DNA of 64,000 nucleotides from JACKHO01 sp041398745 (GCA_041398745.1 JAWKUB010000006.1:1-64000), one strand, 5' to 3'; shown: positions 23,893-33,551, counted from the first letter of the stretch. Numbers and translations are program-made. Notes: generated from the letters alone by a model not told the origin.

Positions 23893-25356
23893 CTACGTTC
23901 CCTGCCGGGACACACGAAACGCCCCAGTTCGAGGTTGTCTGGTTCCTGCGGCGGGCACATCCTCTGAAGTTCCTGCTTCACCCTCTCGTGCGGCCCGTCG
24001 TCGTTCTAGTTCAGTCTTCTGATTGTAATACACACGCGGAATTCCAAGGACCATTCCCAGCATCATCACGGCGAGAATGGCACTACCTGGGTCGCCGCTG
24101 TACTGCTGGTGCGAGATGGCGAATGAGGCGACGTTTCCCAAGACAATGCTGAGGACTCCAATTTGCTTCATTGCCAGGGGATGCTGAGCCGGAATGAGTT
24201 GGAGACTTCCTTGTACTGCCTGAAACAGGAACACCGCGGCAACAAACATCAGGATGACTCCAGGAACGCCGAGCTCCTTGAACAGTCGGCTCGCTCCATC
24301 TTCCTGCCAGGCCTTTCCCCGGTCGACCGCTGCGTAGTGTGCACCTTGAGTTGCAGACCCTATGCCCGAACCAAGCATCCCTGACTGATACAACGTGGTG
24401 ATGATGGAGTCTCCAATCAACTGCCTCGCCCGTCCGCCACCTTCGGTGAACAGCGTCGCGGCATACTGCGTGTATTCGCTACTTCCGACATCTTCTTTGA
24501 TGCTGAACAAGCCGACTGTCCCGCCAAGTGCCAGAAGAATTGCCAGTGTTGCCAGTCGGCTCGCGCTCTGACTTCCCCGCAGCATTCCAATACCGAGGTA
24601 AGAAGCGAGAAAGACCAGTGGAATTCCCACCATTTTGCGGCGTCCAGACCACAGCACGCACATCAGTCCCCAGAAGATCAATCCAATCCAGCCCATTCGT
24701 TCCGGACCGCGTGATTTCAATCCGAGCATCATCGAAAACACAATGACGTGTGCCGCGTGCAATCCCATGATGTCTGGGCTGCGGTAAACACCGGCACGCA
24801 ATATGACGTGGATATCTCCGTGAAATCGCATCCAATCCATGTCGATGCCTCCCAGCACTCGATGGGAGTATCCAGCGGCTTCGACGGCAGTGCCAATGAG
24901 GGCAATTGCATTAATGATGGTATAGAACCGAAAGACGCGGTAAATGTCCTGTTCCTTGACGGGCAGGAGAAACCCGACGGCAATTCCAATGAGTGGCCCC
25001 ACGTAGGACACCAGGCCGATGATGACCAGTTTGTAACCGCCGTCGTAGAGAATCATGCTCAGTGCCGCGCCTGGGATGAGCGAGAGAATCATGCAGTTCA
25101 GTGCCGTGGCGAATTTTCGATAGCGCCGAAAAATGGCCCACATCTCCTTGCCCTCAGAGTTGATCGCACCCAGAAGTACTCCCCCCCAGACCAACGTTCC
25201 CACAACGGTCAGCAACACCGACTGGCTTTCGGAAAGCTTTCGTATTGGATCTCGCATTACATCGGCAAGAATGGCGAGATACAGGCCCACCCGCCAATTG
25301 GAAATGGCAATGAAAATGAACACTGCGATGACACCGAAGAATGCAATTTCAATCAC
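23893..25356 (-). CDS. O-antigen polymerase/ligase-like membrane protein
   Basis: A 487-residue polytopic membrane protein with about eleven hydrophobic segments and a large outer loop before the last helices that includes GDSIITTLYQSGMLGSGIGSATQGAHYAAVDRGKAWQEDGASRLFKELG, the region where Wzy_C/WaaL proteins carry their functional loop. Such proteins polymerise lipid-linked repeats or ligate glycans to an acceptor outside the membrane. The GTG start overlaps the upstream GT4 stop by four nt (GTGA). The C-terminal tail (about 45 residues) is charged and cytoplasmic. Polymerase and ligase cannot be told apart by sequence here. Confidence 0.72.
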   Translation of the reverse strand: MIEIAFFGVIAVFIFIAISNWRVGLYLAILADVMRDPIRKLSESQSVLLTVVGTLVWGGVLLGAINSEGKEMWAIFRRYRKFATALNCMILSLIPGAALSMILYDGGYKLVIIGLVSYVGPLIGIAVGFLLPVKEQDIYRVFRFYTIINAIALIGTAVEAAGYSHRVLGGIDMDWMRFHGDIHVILRAGVYRSPDIMGLHAAHVIVFSMMLGLKSRGPERMGWIGLIFWGLMCVLWSGRRKMVGIPLVFLASYLGIGMLRGSQSASRLATLAILLALGGTVGLFSIKEDVGSSEYTQYAATLFTEGGGRARQLIGDSIITTLYQSGMLGSGIGSATQGAHYAAVDRGKAWQEDGASRLFKELGVPGVILMFVAAVFLFQAVQGSLQLIPAQHPLAMKQIGVLSIVLGNVASFAISHQQYSGDPGSAILAVMMLGMVLGIPRVYYNQKTELERRRAAREGEAGTSEDVPAAGTRQPRTGAFRVSRQGT

Positions 25357-26543
25357 AATGCGTCCCCCGGTTGGTCATCGACTCCCTTGCCTAACGCGAC
25401 GACGGCAGACTCAATGCCCTTGGCGGCATTCTCTGGTGAGTACTCCTGCACATGCTCTTTCGCCCGACATCCCATACTCTTCAATTTGTCCGCCTGCTGC
25501 GACAACTGAACCAGCCAACGTGTTAACGCGGTCCAGTCACCAAACTTGAAACTGTGTCCTGTCTCCCCTTCCAGTATCAAATCTTCGCGGCAGCCGACAA
25601 GGTCGGATACCAGAGCGGGCCGCCCGCAGGCCATGGCTTCATTCGTCACCAGCCCCCAGGTTTCCCCGGCATCGGAGGGGAGAGCCAGACAATCGGAGGC
25701 GAGATACGCTTCTGGCATTTGACTTTGATTCACAAATCCCGCGAATGTCACCGGCAAGTTCGCGGCTCGCACAATAGCTTCGCACTCGCCGCGAAGTTCT
25801 CCATCGCCAACCATGAGCAAATGCGCCCGCATCCCCTGTTGATGCGCTTCCCGGAAGGCATTGATGAGTTCGACAGGATGTTTTTTCGTCTCAAACTTTC
25901 CGCTGAACAGGTAGCAGACGACGTCCGCCGGAATGCTCCAGCGTTCCCGTGCTTGTGACCTTAGCTTCGAATTTTCCGACGCAGCGGCGAAACGCTTGTT
26001 CTCGATGCAGTAGCGGCACGGAAAGAGCTGAGCGTCCTGCACGCCATAGCTTTTGTAGAATGCTTTGTTGGCCTCGCCGATGTACAAATAGCCAGAATAG
26101 CTTCGCACCAGAAATCGTTGCAGCAGCTTCTTCCACCAGGGACGCTTCCGCAAATGATTCGCCTCGCCGCGCACTATACAGGGAATACCCAAGCTACGGC
26201 AGGCCTGCAACGTTTGCCAGCAAGTCTTGACGACCCAGCCGTTCACGACGACGGCGTCGAACTGTTGTTCGTGGATGTAATCCTTAATTCCAGGCGTATC
26301 GCAACCATTGTACTCCACAAGGCTCGGATTCCTGGCCACGTTCTCCAGCACATGATAGTTGTATCCCTCCAGCAGGGGCACGTCCCATTCAAAGGCGACG
26401 CCAAATCCACTCCCCTGTGCTGCACTGTCCGGGATTTGGGCGAACACCGCAGTGAAGTCGACATTCCCTCGCCGCGTCAGTTCCCTGAAGACGGGAACCT
26501 GATACTGAATCGGGTGACTGGTAACGAAAGCGACACGCCTCAT
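25353..26543 (-). CDS. GT4 glycosyltransferase
   Basis: A 396-residue GT-B enzyme. The N-terminus RVAFVTSHPIQYQVPVFRELTRRG is typical of a polysaccharide-cluster subgroup; the donor domain shows FSGKFETKKHPVELINAF, LLMVGDGELRGECEA and LPSDAGETWGLVTNEAMACGRPALVSD with the E-x7-E pair. The ATG overlaps the stop of the acyltransferase gene by four nt (ATGA). Cytoplasmic; sugar specificity unknown. Confidence 0.88.
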   Translation of the reverse strand: MRRVAFVTSHPIQYQVPVFRELTRRGNVDFTAVFAQIPDSAAQGSGFGVAFEWDVPLLEGYNYHVLENVARNPSLVEYNGCDTPGIKDYIHEQQFDAVVVNGWVVKTCWQTLQACRSLGIPCIVRGEANHLRKRPWWKKLLQRFLVRSYSGYLYIGEANKAFYKSYGVQDAQLFPCRYCIENKRFAAASENSKLRSQARERWSIPADVVCYLFSGKFETKKHPVELINAFREAHQQGMRAHLLMVGDGELRGECEAIVRAANLPVTFAGFVNQSQMPEAYLASDCLALPSDAGETWGLVTNEAMACGRPALVSDLVGCREDLILEGETGHSFKFGDWTALTRWLVQLSQQADKLKSMGCRAKEHVQEYSPENAAKGIESAVVALGKGVDDQPGDAL

Positions 26544-27682
26544 TCGGCCACCTCCGCAACGGCAATGCTGGCCTGCGGCGCCACGTCATATCGAAAGTAT
26601 CGTTTGAGCTTCAGGCAAGGAGATTCCAGCAGCGACCATGACAGCATCGACAACGCGAGTGAAACACCTGCGACGCCAATTGCGGTGCCAGTGGCGATGA
26701 CTATACCGCCTTGAGTCTTTGTCCCAATCAAGTTTGCCAGTGCCATGACAAGTGGGTGGATGACATAGAGCCCGTAACTGTATTTGCCCAGGCCACGCAA
26801 CCATGACCAACACATTGCCTTGTTCAAGTAATTCGAAGGCGTCCCCACGGCACATTCCGCAATCAACCACAGGAAAATCACCGAACAAATGGAGTGTTTG
26901 GCAATTTGCACCACATTACTCCCTTTGCCAGCCATCAGGAGAAACCATACACCTGAAACCATCACAACAATGGGAATCGCGACGCGAAATCGCGAAAGGC
27001 GACTTTCAGTAAAGTTCTTGAGATGCACTTGAGTAGCCAACCAACCTCCTGCTGCCAACGTGTCCATGCGACAAGGCAGTGCATAGAAAGAAGACCAGCC
27101 TTGCGACAGACATCCCCCACGAGCCAAGGGCGCCAAAATGAATAGCGTAATGCACACCCATCCGACATTTCTTGGACGGAGCGACAATATCAGCAATGGC
27201 CAGAAAAGGTAAAACTGCTCTTCGACAGCCAAAGACCAAAAGTGAGGCAACGAAACGTCCTGCTCCCACAACGTTGGCGGCATGTTGGCCAAGTACGTCC
27301 ACATCCACCAGTCGGGAGCAGCGGACGACAGCGGCAAAGTTCGCAGCGCAGGAAAGAAGAGGACAACTGCGAGAACCACGTAATAAAGCGGAAAGATTCT
27401 AAGAAATCTGCGACCCCAGAAATTAACCAGCGCCCTGTCACGACTTCGATGCTTCAGCAGAATTCCTGTAATGAGAAATCCGGAAAGCACAAAAAACAAG
27501 TCGACGCCGGTTTGTCCCAGCGATGAAAGCTTTCGGATGACGCCGGGGACTTCTTGACGAATGCACGGCACCCCTTGAATCAGGTGAAATCCAATCACCA
27601 TAATTATGGCGAGGCCACGCACACCGTCCAGTGACGGAATGTGGCCTTCGGTTTCCGATTCTCGTACCGATGAATTCGTCAC
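26540..27682 (-). CDS. Acyltransferase-3 family membrane protein
   Basis: A 380-residue OafA/YrhL-type integral membrane acyltransferase that moves an acetyl or other acyl group from the cytoplasm to a glycan outside. The start region has SLDGVRGLAIIMVIGFHL with the conserved His, then GVDLFFVLSGFLITGILL and the Arg-rich RRFLRIFPLYYVVL; HFWSLAVEEQFYLFWPLL is the second hallmark. About ten membrane spans. There is no SGNH domain at the C-terminus. The GTG start overlaps the upstream GT2 stop by four nt. Confidence 0.9.
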   Translation of the reverse strand: MTNSSVRESETEGHIPSLDGVRGLAIIMVIGFHLIQGVPCIRQEVPGVIRKLSSLGQTGVDLFFVLSGFLITGILLKHRSRDRALVNFWGRRFLRIFPLYYVVLAVVLFFPALRTLPLSSAAPDWWMWTYLANMPPTLWEQDVSLPHFWSLAVEEQFYLFWPLLILSLRPRNVGWVCITLFILAPLARGGCLSQGWSSFYALPCRMDTLAAGGWLATQVHLKNFTESRLSRFRVAIPIVVMVSGVWFLLMAGKGSNVVQIAKHSICSVIFLWLIAECAVGTPSNYLNKAMCWSWLRGLGKYSYGLYVIHPLVMALANLIGTKTQGGIVIATGTAIGVAGVSLALSMLSWSLLESPCLKLKRYFRYDVAPQASIAVAEVAE

Positions 27683-28590
27683 TTAGACTCAATACTCAAC
27701 AGATTCGGCCCAGTGCGTATCATTTTCCTGGCCCACAACCACGCCCGCACTTCTCCCGTGAGTTTCACCGGGATGAACCACGGACGGACCAAATGAAACT
27801 TGGTGCAGACTTCACGCACCATTCGTTTCAGACAATAGCGCCACGTTTCGCCTGCGGTGCCATGCCGCAACGCAAAGTAATAGTCCCCAACACCGTGTCG
27901 AGGATCGGCCGAGGCGCGATGGTCGCCCTTCTGCCGCGTGCCGCCGCTGGGAACTCGCAAATGTTTGATGCTTGCTTCGCCACAAAACCAAATCTTTCCC
28001 CCGGCAGCGATGAGACGTCTCGCAAACTCTGTTTCAAAGCGATAGGCCGAGCCGACGAACTGCTCGTCGAAGCCACCAATGGACAACGCCCTCTCCCGCA
28101 CAACGGACAAGTTACCGGCCATGACGTTTTGTACGGGACCACTCACCGTGGAATTGAAAGGGAAGTCAAAGTCTGTTTGCAGCCCAGTCAATTTGTGTGG
28201 GTGTGCGATTTCTTCAGGCTGCTGCCAAGGCTGAATTACTTGCCCGACCACCGCATCCACCTTCTGCTGTGCATGACTTGCTCGATGCCAGGCAATGAGT
28301 CCCGGAGCGGGGATGATGTCATCATCCAGGAACAAAACAAGTTCACCGGAAGAGGCGAGCAATCCGGAATTCATCGCTTGCGGAATCCCCGGCGTCTCCC
28401 GCCGAATCCAGCAAATGTCGCCAGCATCGTGCCATTGCTTCAGAGTTGAGTCGGTGGCGGGCTTATGCTGAGGCGTCTGGTCGATAATCAGGATTTCCTC
28501 TGCTCGGTCTTCCAACGCCAACAACGCGCGCACTGTATCCAGCAGAATCGACTCCCGCCCCAGAGTGGGAATAACAATCGAGAGTCTCAC
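27679..28590 (-). CDS. GT2 glycosyltransferase
   Basis: A 303-residue GT-A enzyme with LSIVIPTLGRESILLDTVRALL, ILIIDQTPQHKPATD, the metal site VLFLDDDIIPAPGLI and GFDEQFVGSAYRFETEFARRL near the catalytic base, a form seen in rhamnosyl- and related transferases. The C-terminal tail is basic (VREVCTKFHLVRPW). The GTG start overlaps the upstream FkbM stop by four nt. Specificity unknown. Confidence 0.86.
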   Translation of the reverse strand: MRLSIVIPTLGRESILLDTVRALLALEDRAEEILIIDQTPQHKPATDSTLKQWHDAGDICWIRRETPGIPQAMNSGLLASSGELVLFLDDDIIPAPGLIAWHRASHAQQKVDAVVGQVIQPWQQPEEIAHPHKLTGLQTDFDFPFNSTVSGPVQNVMAGNLSVVRERALSIGGFDEQFVGSAYRFETEFARRLIAAGGKIWFCGEASIKHLRVPSGGTRQKGDHRASADPRHGVGDYYFALRHGTAGETWRYCLKRMVREVCTKFHLVRPWFIPVKLTGEVRAWLWARKMIRTGPNLLSIESK

Positions 28591-29522
28591 GCCGATTCCT
28601 GCCAGATGGCAACAATATCACCCTGGTGATCCAGCTTTGGAGCGGATGAAGCCTCATTTGAATCGATCAAAATGGCATCGACGAACCGCTCGTATCCGAC
28701 TCCCCTCAAATATGCCAGGATTTCTTCCACCGTGAACCCTGCAACCTCTGCACTGCTGGGGTTGACCTCAAAAAGAATTGTTGGTCGATACTTACGCAGG
28801 AATTCTCCTGCTCCCTGCAGAACGGAGAGTTCAGCCCCTTCAACATCAACCTTCATTAAGACGCGTCCGGGAAGTTCGCGGTCCCGCATCAGGTCATCCA
28901 GCCTTTGAAGTTTGACCTCCACCGACCGCGACCGGCTTCCCACGAATGACGGAAACAGACTCCCCGTGCCCGATCCAATTTGATCAAAGTAAAACTTCGC
29001 TGTGCCCTCCTCCGCTCCAAGTGCTCCTTCCGAAACATGCCACGGGCTCTTTGCACTTTGGCCTAATGTCTGGCGTACACACTCTGCAAGCTCAGGGTTT
29101 GCTTCGAAGGCTTCGACATATCCATTCGCAGACACGAGGTGACTTGCGTATAGCGCGTAAGTGCCATGATTCGCACCGACATCAAGAAAGGTATCCCCCG
29201 GAGAGAGAAATTTATCCAGGACACGATGCAGTTTTGACGGCGAACGTACTTCTGCAACAACCTGCCCTAAACGTACGTCGTAGGGACGCACGTAAACACA
29301 ACTCTCGCCAATGGTCAGAGGGACGGTTGATGCCATTCCCGTCAGTCTTGCCATTCGATCAAAATTGCGAAGCAGGAATGAACCACCTGGAACGTGATCG
29401 CGAGCGTTTGAGGCCACTACTCTGGCATACGCAGCCCACAACCGCATGAGAAAAGGCATTTGAGCCGAGAGTTTCCGATCTCGGTACCAATCCTGCCTCG
29501 GTAACTTCTGATCAATTGCCAC
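28587..29522 (-). CDS. FkbM family methyltransferase
   Basis: A 311-residue SAM-dependent O-methyltransferase of the FkbM type. Motif I is DTFLDVGANHGTYALYASHL, followed by VEAFEANPELAECVRQTL, LDDLMRDRELPGRVLMKVDVEGAELSVLQGA (the FkbM signature) and ILFEVNPSS. FkbM enzymes methylate sugar hydroxyls in glycan clusters. About 85 residues precede the fold. The GTG start overlaps the end of the upstream GT4 gene by eleven nt. One of three FkbM genes in the locus. Confidence 0.87.
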   Translation of the reverse strand: MAIDQKLPRQDWYRDRKLSAQMPFLMRLWAAYARVVASNARDHVPGGSFLLRNFDRMARLTGMASTVPLTIGESCVYVRPYDVRLGQVVAEVRSPSKLHRVLDKFLSPGDTFLDVGANHGTYALYASHLVSANGYVEAFEANPELAECVRQTLGQSAKSPWHVSEGALGAEEGTAKFYFDQIGSGTGSLFPSFVGSRSRSVEVKLQRLDDLMRDRELPGRVLMKVDVEGAELSVLQGAGEFLRKYRPTILFEVNPSSAEVAGFTVEEILAYLRGVGYERFVDAILIDSNEASSAPKLDHQGDIVAIWQESA

Positions 29523-30690
29523 TTTCTGCAGCCTTTGTCTTACGCAAACGTTGTATGAACTCGACCAGTCCGTTCGCCAGTCGACTCCATGTCAGAGTGC
29601 GGGCCAACTCGCAACCTTTGATTGCAATTTTCTGACACAATTCGGGATGACCAAGGGCAAACTGCAGTTCTGATATCGCACCAGCGACGTCTCCCGCACG
29701 AAAGAGAATTCCCGACTTCTTATGCGAAATGATGTCATGCATCCCCCCCTCGTCGACGCTGATCACACAGCAGCCGCGGGCCATTGCTTCAAATGGTGCT
29801 TTGCCGAATCCTTCGAAGAAGCTGGGGAAAAAGAAAATCCCATGCGAATCAATAACACCCAGAAGTTCCTGGGCTGGCATCCAATCGAGAAGGTTGACAC
29901 GAGGAGCAATGGACGGATCGATGCGATCATGGATCCAGCGATGGTGGTCCTGAGAACACACCCACGTGAAACTTGCGTCTCGATGTTCTTGCAAAACTCG
30001 ATTCATGATTTCCGGTATTAAAGTCGAGCCTTTAACAAATGCAAATTGTCCAACATGCAAAATCTTCTTCCAGGCGTGCTCATGCCGAGTTGGAATCGAT
30101 CCATTCAAGAAGTCTTCCCCAACTCCATGCGGCAATACGGCAATCTTCTCCAAGTCAACAGCGAGGCGGTCAATCAGGTACTGCTTGTCCAACTCAGATC
30201 CAACCACAATTCCGTCCACCGCTCCGGCGACACGATGCCATTGCCGACCCAAGGGGTACTTCAGGATTTTCGTCAAAAGCGGAAAGCGGGACTCGGGAAC
30301 GCCGAATTGTCGGTGAAATGCGCCGACAACTTCATCACAACGCAGTTCTAACCCATGGCTGCGGTTGATGGATACTCCCGGAAAGCGATTTGACTTCAAG
30401 CTTTCGATTGCTTTGTACGCCTGAGGCTGGCTAAGCATCACTGCGTCGTATTTCTTCGCCGCTGTCGCCTTGGCAACAGCAGCCCGATAGCGCCACGGCT
30501 GTTCAAGCAGTGAATGCAAATTGCCATGCTGAATACGACGCGGTCCCAGGTCTTTGTCCCAAATTTCGTCAACATCATGGCCTAACTCGCGCAAGGCGGC
30601 ATTGGTGTGGAACACTGTCCCGGCGGCACCGGAGTTAGGATTCGGCGGGACATTGGCAACGGTCAGGATTCGCAAGGGAGTGCTACTCAC
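29512..30690 (-). CDS. GT4 glycosyltransferase
   Basis: A 392-residue GT-B enzyme. The GTG at 30690 is chosen: it overlaps the upstream stop by eight nt and puts LRILTVANVPPNPNSGAAGTVFHTNAAL at the N-terminus; a frame open further upstream would run 96 nt into the neighbouring gene. Donor-domain motifs are ILHVGQFAFVKGSTLIPEIM and FFPSFFEGFGKAPFEAMARGCCVISVD with E-x7-E. Cytoplasmic; specificity unknown. Confidence 0.87.
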   Translation of the reverse strand: MSSTPLRILTVANVPPNPNSGAAGTVFHTNAALRELGHDVDEIWDKDLGPRRIQHGNLHSLLEQPWRYRAAVAKATAAKKYDAVMLSQPQAYKAIESLKSNRFPGVSINRSHGLELRCDEVVGAFHRQFGVPESRFPLLTKILKYPLGRQWHRVAGAVDGIVVGSELDKQYLIDRLAVDLEKIAVLPHGVGEDFLNGSIPTRHEHAWKKILHVGQFAFVKGSTLIPEIMNRVLQEHRDASFTWVCSQDHHRWIHDRIDPSIAPRVNLLDWMPAQELLGVIDSHGIFFFPSFFEGFGKAPFEAMARGCCVISVDEGGMHDIISHKKSGILFRAGDVAGAISELQFALGHPELCQKIAIKGCELARTLTWSRLANGLVEFIQRLRKTKAAESGN

Positions 30691-31657
30691 GCACCGTCTC
30701 CTCTGCGGCCAGTCGGCGTCCCGTGAGATAAGATTGCACAATTCGCACCCAGGCTTTGACGTGCCAGGGGCGACGACAAATGACATCCCACAAATAGCGG
30801 CGAGCCCGCGAGTCGCGGTTCATCACAAGCTGCGAACCAATAAGATACGTCATCTCCACAGCGGCATCCCCGCTGCTTTTCAATTTGCGAACATTCCGCA
30901 CTTCGCTGACGAGCGCCTCCGCTTCCGCGAGATACTCGGCTTCCGAATTGCCAGCCAGCCGCGCCCGGTGGCAATCCAGTCCCAGACGACCAAATCGTTT
31001 CTGGTACACCGCCATTGCACCAGACGTGCTCACAGGAGAACGTTGCGCCCGGTACAGAACACTTTGGACGTAATTCAGTTTCCCGAGTACTCCCATTCGC
31101 AGCCACAAATCGGAGTCTTGCCCGAAATAGAACTGCGGCCGATATCCACCGGCGGCGGTATATGTTTCACGGCGAAACATTACAGAGCCGTGTGCTGGTG
31201 GTCCCTTCCGCTCATAGAGAAGTTGATGTGTCGCCTGGTCGGTATTGGCTTCGCAGGCGAACGTCTGCAGTGACTCTCCGTTGGGCCCCACATACTCCGT
31301 ATTGCAGGACACCATGCAAATGTCAGGATTGTCCTTAAGAACCCGCACCTGCAATTCGAATCTGTGAGGATGCGACCAGTCGTCATCATCTTGCCGCGCG
31401 ATGTATTGCCCACGCGCTTCGTTGCATCCGTGGATGAGGGCCCGTGTCAGGCCAGCATTCTCCTGATGAATCACTCTGACGCGTCCATCCCGGTTCGCAA
31501 TTTCATCGAGAATGGCAGGCGTATCATCGGTTGAACCATCATTGACGATGACAAATTCAAAGTCACCAAATGTCTGATCCAAGACGCTCTGCACGCTCTG
31601 TCTGATGTGCTTACTGCTGTTATAGGCACTCATGACCACGGAAACAGCGGGGCTCAC
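30683..31657 (-). CDS. GT2 glycosyltransferase
   Basis: A 324-residue GT-A enzyme: VSVVMSAYNSSKHIRQSVQSVLDQTFGDFEFVIVNDGSTDDT at the N-terminus, the metal site YIARQDDDDWSHPHRFELQV, then GSVMFRRETYTAAGGYRPQFYFGQDSDLWLRM with the ED-type base region. The C-terminal 80 residues are helical and basic. The GTG overlaps the upstream GT2 stop by four nt. Donor and acceptor unknown. Confidence 0.88.
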   Translation of the reverse strand: MSPAVSVVMSAYNSSKHIRQSVQSVLDQTFGDFEFVIVNDGSTDDTPAILDEIANRDGRVRVIHQENAGLTRALIHGCNEARGQYIARQDDDDWSHPHRFELQVRVLKDNPDICMVSCNTEYVGPNGESLQTFACEANTDQATHQLLYERKGPPAHGSVMFRRETYTAAGGYRPQFYFGQDSDLWLRMGVLGKLNYVQSVLYRAQRSPVSTSGAMAVYQKRFGRLGLDCHRARLAGNSEAEYLAEAEALVSEVRNVRKLKSSGDAAVEMTYLIGSQLVMNRDSRARRYLWDVICRRPWHVKAWVRIVQSYLTGRRLAAEETVRE

Positions 31658-32694
31658 TGAGGCGACTCCCGCTTCAGATCTTGCGCGAACGACTCGCGCA
31701 ACGTGAACCCACTACTCGGTCGGCGAAACTTCTCCCAATGACGGAACAGCCAGCCAACAAACCGCCAGCCCACTATGTTTGAAAGAACGCGATAGGGCAG
31801 AAATCCCTTCTTCACCTCGCGGCAGTTCCCCGCCGCACGTTCAGCCAGTTCCAGAAGCTCTTTCGCTTCTTTAACCAGTCCACCAGCCGCTGCATGCCGG
31901 GCCGTGGTGAAGATGAAGCGCGTAAAGTGTTGACGCTGCGGAGTGAATTCGTCGACCCCACCCCGTTCTGCGTGGCCGAGCATCATTTCCATGAACCGCT
32001 TGCGATGCCGAATGCGTTCCGGCTGGAGCCAGTCGGCAGTGTCCGTCTGACGCCCCGTGGTGTGATGACGCTCATCACAAACCCAGTCCGCTACGTGAAC
32101 GAGTTTCGTTCCCAACGCAGCGACACGACCATCGTACTCCCAGTCTTGCGACCAACGTAAATCGGACCACGGGCCAACTTCGTCGCACACCGAGCGTCGG
32201 AACAGCGGGCAATCCGTATTCCACCACCGGTCCGCAAGCAGCCAGGGAAACAACGTTTCGCGTGCTGTTCCCGATCCTTTATATGGTTTCTCTGGCGGCG
32301 GACTGTTGAGCGGGTGTACGCATATGAATCCGTAGGCGGCGCCGCACTCGGGATGCTCACGCAACGCATTGACCATGAGTTCGAACTTTCGTGGTCGCAG
32401 CAGGTCGTCGCTGTCCAGATACTGTATGAATTCGCCCCGAGCATGTTGTCGTCCCAGTTCGCGTGTCGGTCCTGGTCCACTGTTCTCCTTGCGAAGGAAT
32501 TTGACGACACCTGGATGCGTGCGCTCCAACTCTTCGCCGACACGCGGCGTTTCGTCGTCGGTTGAACCATCATCGGCAATAAGTACCTCGACCGAGGGCC
32601 ATGTCTGGTCGAGCACACTTTGCACAGCCTCGCGCAGCATTTGCGGCCGGTTGTAGACCGGAATGACGGTGCTGACGAGATTGGGAACTATCAT
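31654..32694 (-). CDS. GT2 glycosyltransferase
   Basis: A 346-residue GT-A enzyme with VSTVIPVYNRPQMLREAVQSVLDQ, VLIADDGSTDDE, the metal site FIQYLDSDDLLRPRKFELMV and DCPLFRRSVCDEVGPWSDLRWSQDWEYDGRVAAL. The tail of about 90 residues ends in a basic helix (VGWLFRHWEKFRR) that may touch the membrane. Its stop overlaps the start of the next GT2 gene. It shares its N-terminal wording with that neighbour, which points to an old duplication. Confidence 0.87.
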   Translation of the reverse strand: MIVPNLVSTVIPVYNRPQMLREAVQSVLDQTWPSVEVLIADDGSTDDETPRVGEELERTHPGVVKFLRKENSGPGPTRELGRQHARGEFIQYLDSDDLLRPRKFELMVNALREHPECGAAYGFICVHPLNSPPPEKPYKGSGTARETLFPWLLADRWWNTDCPLFRRSVCDEVGPWSDLRWSQDWEYDGRVAALGTKLVHVADWVCDERHHTTGRQTDTADWLQPERIRHRKRFMEMMLGHAERGGVDEFTPQRQHFTRFIFTTARHAAAGGLVKEAKELLELAERAAGNCREVKKGFLPYRVLSNIVGWRFVGWLFRHWEKFRRPSSGFTLRESFAQDLKRESPQ

Positions 32695-32727
32695 TGTTGG
32701 CTGATGGACTTACAGAATTCGAACTAA

Positions 32728-33543
32728 TTACGTGATCGCACTCTGTAGACGGCGCGCTCGCAGGGCTACTGCGACGGGATGGTCTGCATTACGAAACGCG
32801 ATGTGCAGCACTTCGCCGTGGAGTCCCATACGAACTCGCTCTCCCTCGGGAAAGCTCGCTGCCTCGAACACTTCGACATGGAATCCCGCGTCCCTCAATC
32901 GGCTTCGATAGTCGGCGTCCGTGTAACAACGGAAAATTGCAGGATCGTGAAACTTTTGAAGTCGCTCATTCTCGTCGTCCAGCGCTTCAACCGTTGTCGG
33001 TTCAGTGCAGTAGGCTGGCACTTGAATGACGGCGACCCCTTCTGGCTTGAGCACCCGGAAGATTTCCGAAATGGCTTTTCGATCCTCAATCAGGGCGTTT
33101 AAGACATGGCAGCAGTAGAACAAAGCTACACTTTGATCTGGAAGTGACAAATCCGTGAGATCGAAGAACTCAGGATAGTTTTCACTGAATCCACCTGGTC
33201 GATATGCCATGCCCGATTCCCGACACTGGCGATTTAATTGTCGCGAGAGTTCCGGTTCGGGGGCGACGTGCACGCAAATTTCGTTGTGATGAAACAGGTT
33301 GCTGGCAAATGTACGAAAGAACAGCCCCGCCAGCCGGTGCGGCGCCTTCGACAAACAGACGTGACACACGGCGTCGGGCGCGGGAGGATTTCCATGAGGA
33401 CGAAAGCTACTTGCACGGCAATTACAAACCGGACAATGCCTGCTCCATCCATAGTGGACGGCCTGAGTTCCCCAACGCCGCAACGTTGTACGGCACGATT
33501 CAGGAACCACATACTTCAACGATTTCTTTAACAGCGTCAACAT
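32728..33543 (-). CDS. Class I SAM methyltransferase with zinc-finger N-terminus
   Basis: A 271-residue protein. Near residues 35-65 two Cys-x2-Cys pairs (HCPVCNC and CHVCLSKAPHR) form a likely zinc site as in many glycan-cluster methyltransferases. The methyltransferase part begins with ICVHVAPEPELSRQL and has LTDLSLPDQSVALFYCCHVLNALIEDRKAISEIFRVLKPEGVAVIQVP. The ATG at 33543 is chosen; the longer frame overlaps most of the preceding gene's end and carries unrelated sequence. Likely modifies a sugar of the glycan; the target is unknown. Confidence 0.78.
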   Translation of the reverse strand: MLTLLKKSLKYVVPESCRTTLRRWGTQAVHYGWSRHCPVCNCRASSFRPHGNPPAPDAVCHVCLSKAPHRLAGLFFRTFASNLFHHNEICVHVAPEPELSRQLNRQCRESGMAYRPGGFSENYPEFFDLTDLSLPDQSVALFYCCHVLNALIEDRKAISEIFRVLKPEGVAVIQVPAYCTEPTTVEALDDENERLQKFHDPAIFRCYTDADYRSRLRDAGFHVEVFEAASFPEGERVRMGLHGEVLHIAFRNADHPVAVALRARRLQSAIT

Positions 33544-33551
33544 TCCCGGAA

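Noticed and set aside
24748..25509. 253-codon open frame on the plus strand
   Set aside because: Antisense to the polymerase-like membrane protein; polar sequence of the kind seen opposite hydrophobic codons.
27631..28449. 272-codon open frame on the plus strand
   Set aside because: Antisense to a GT2 gene with intact motifs; the translation has no recognisable domain.
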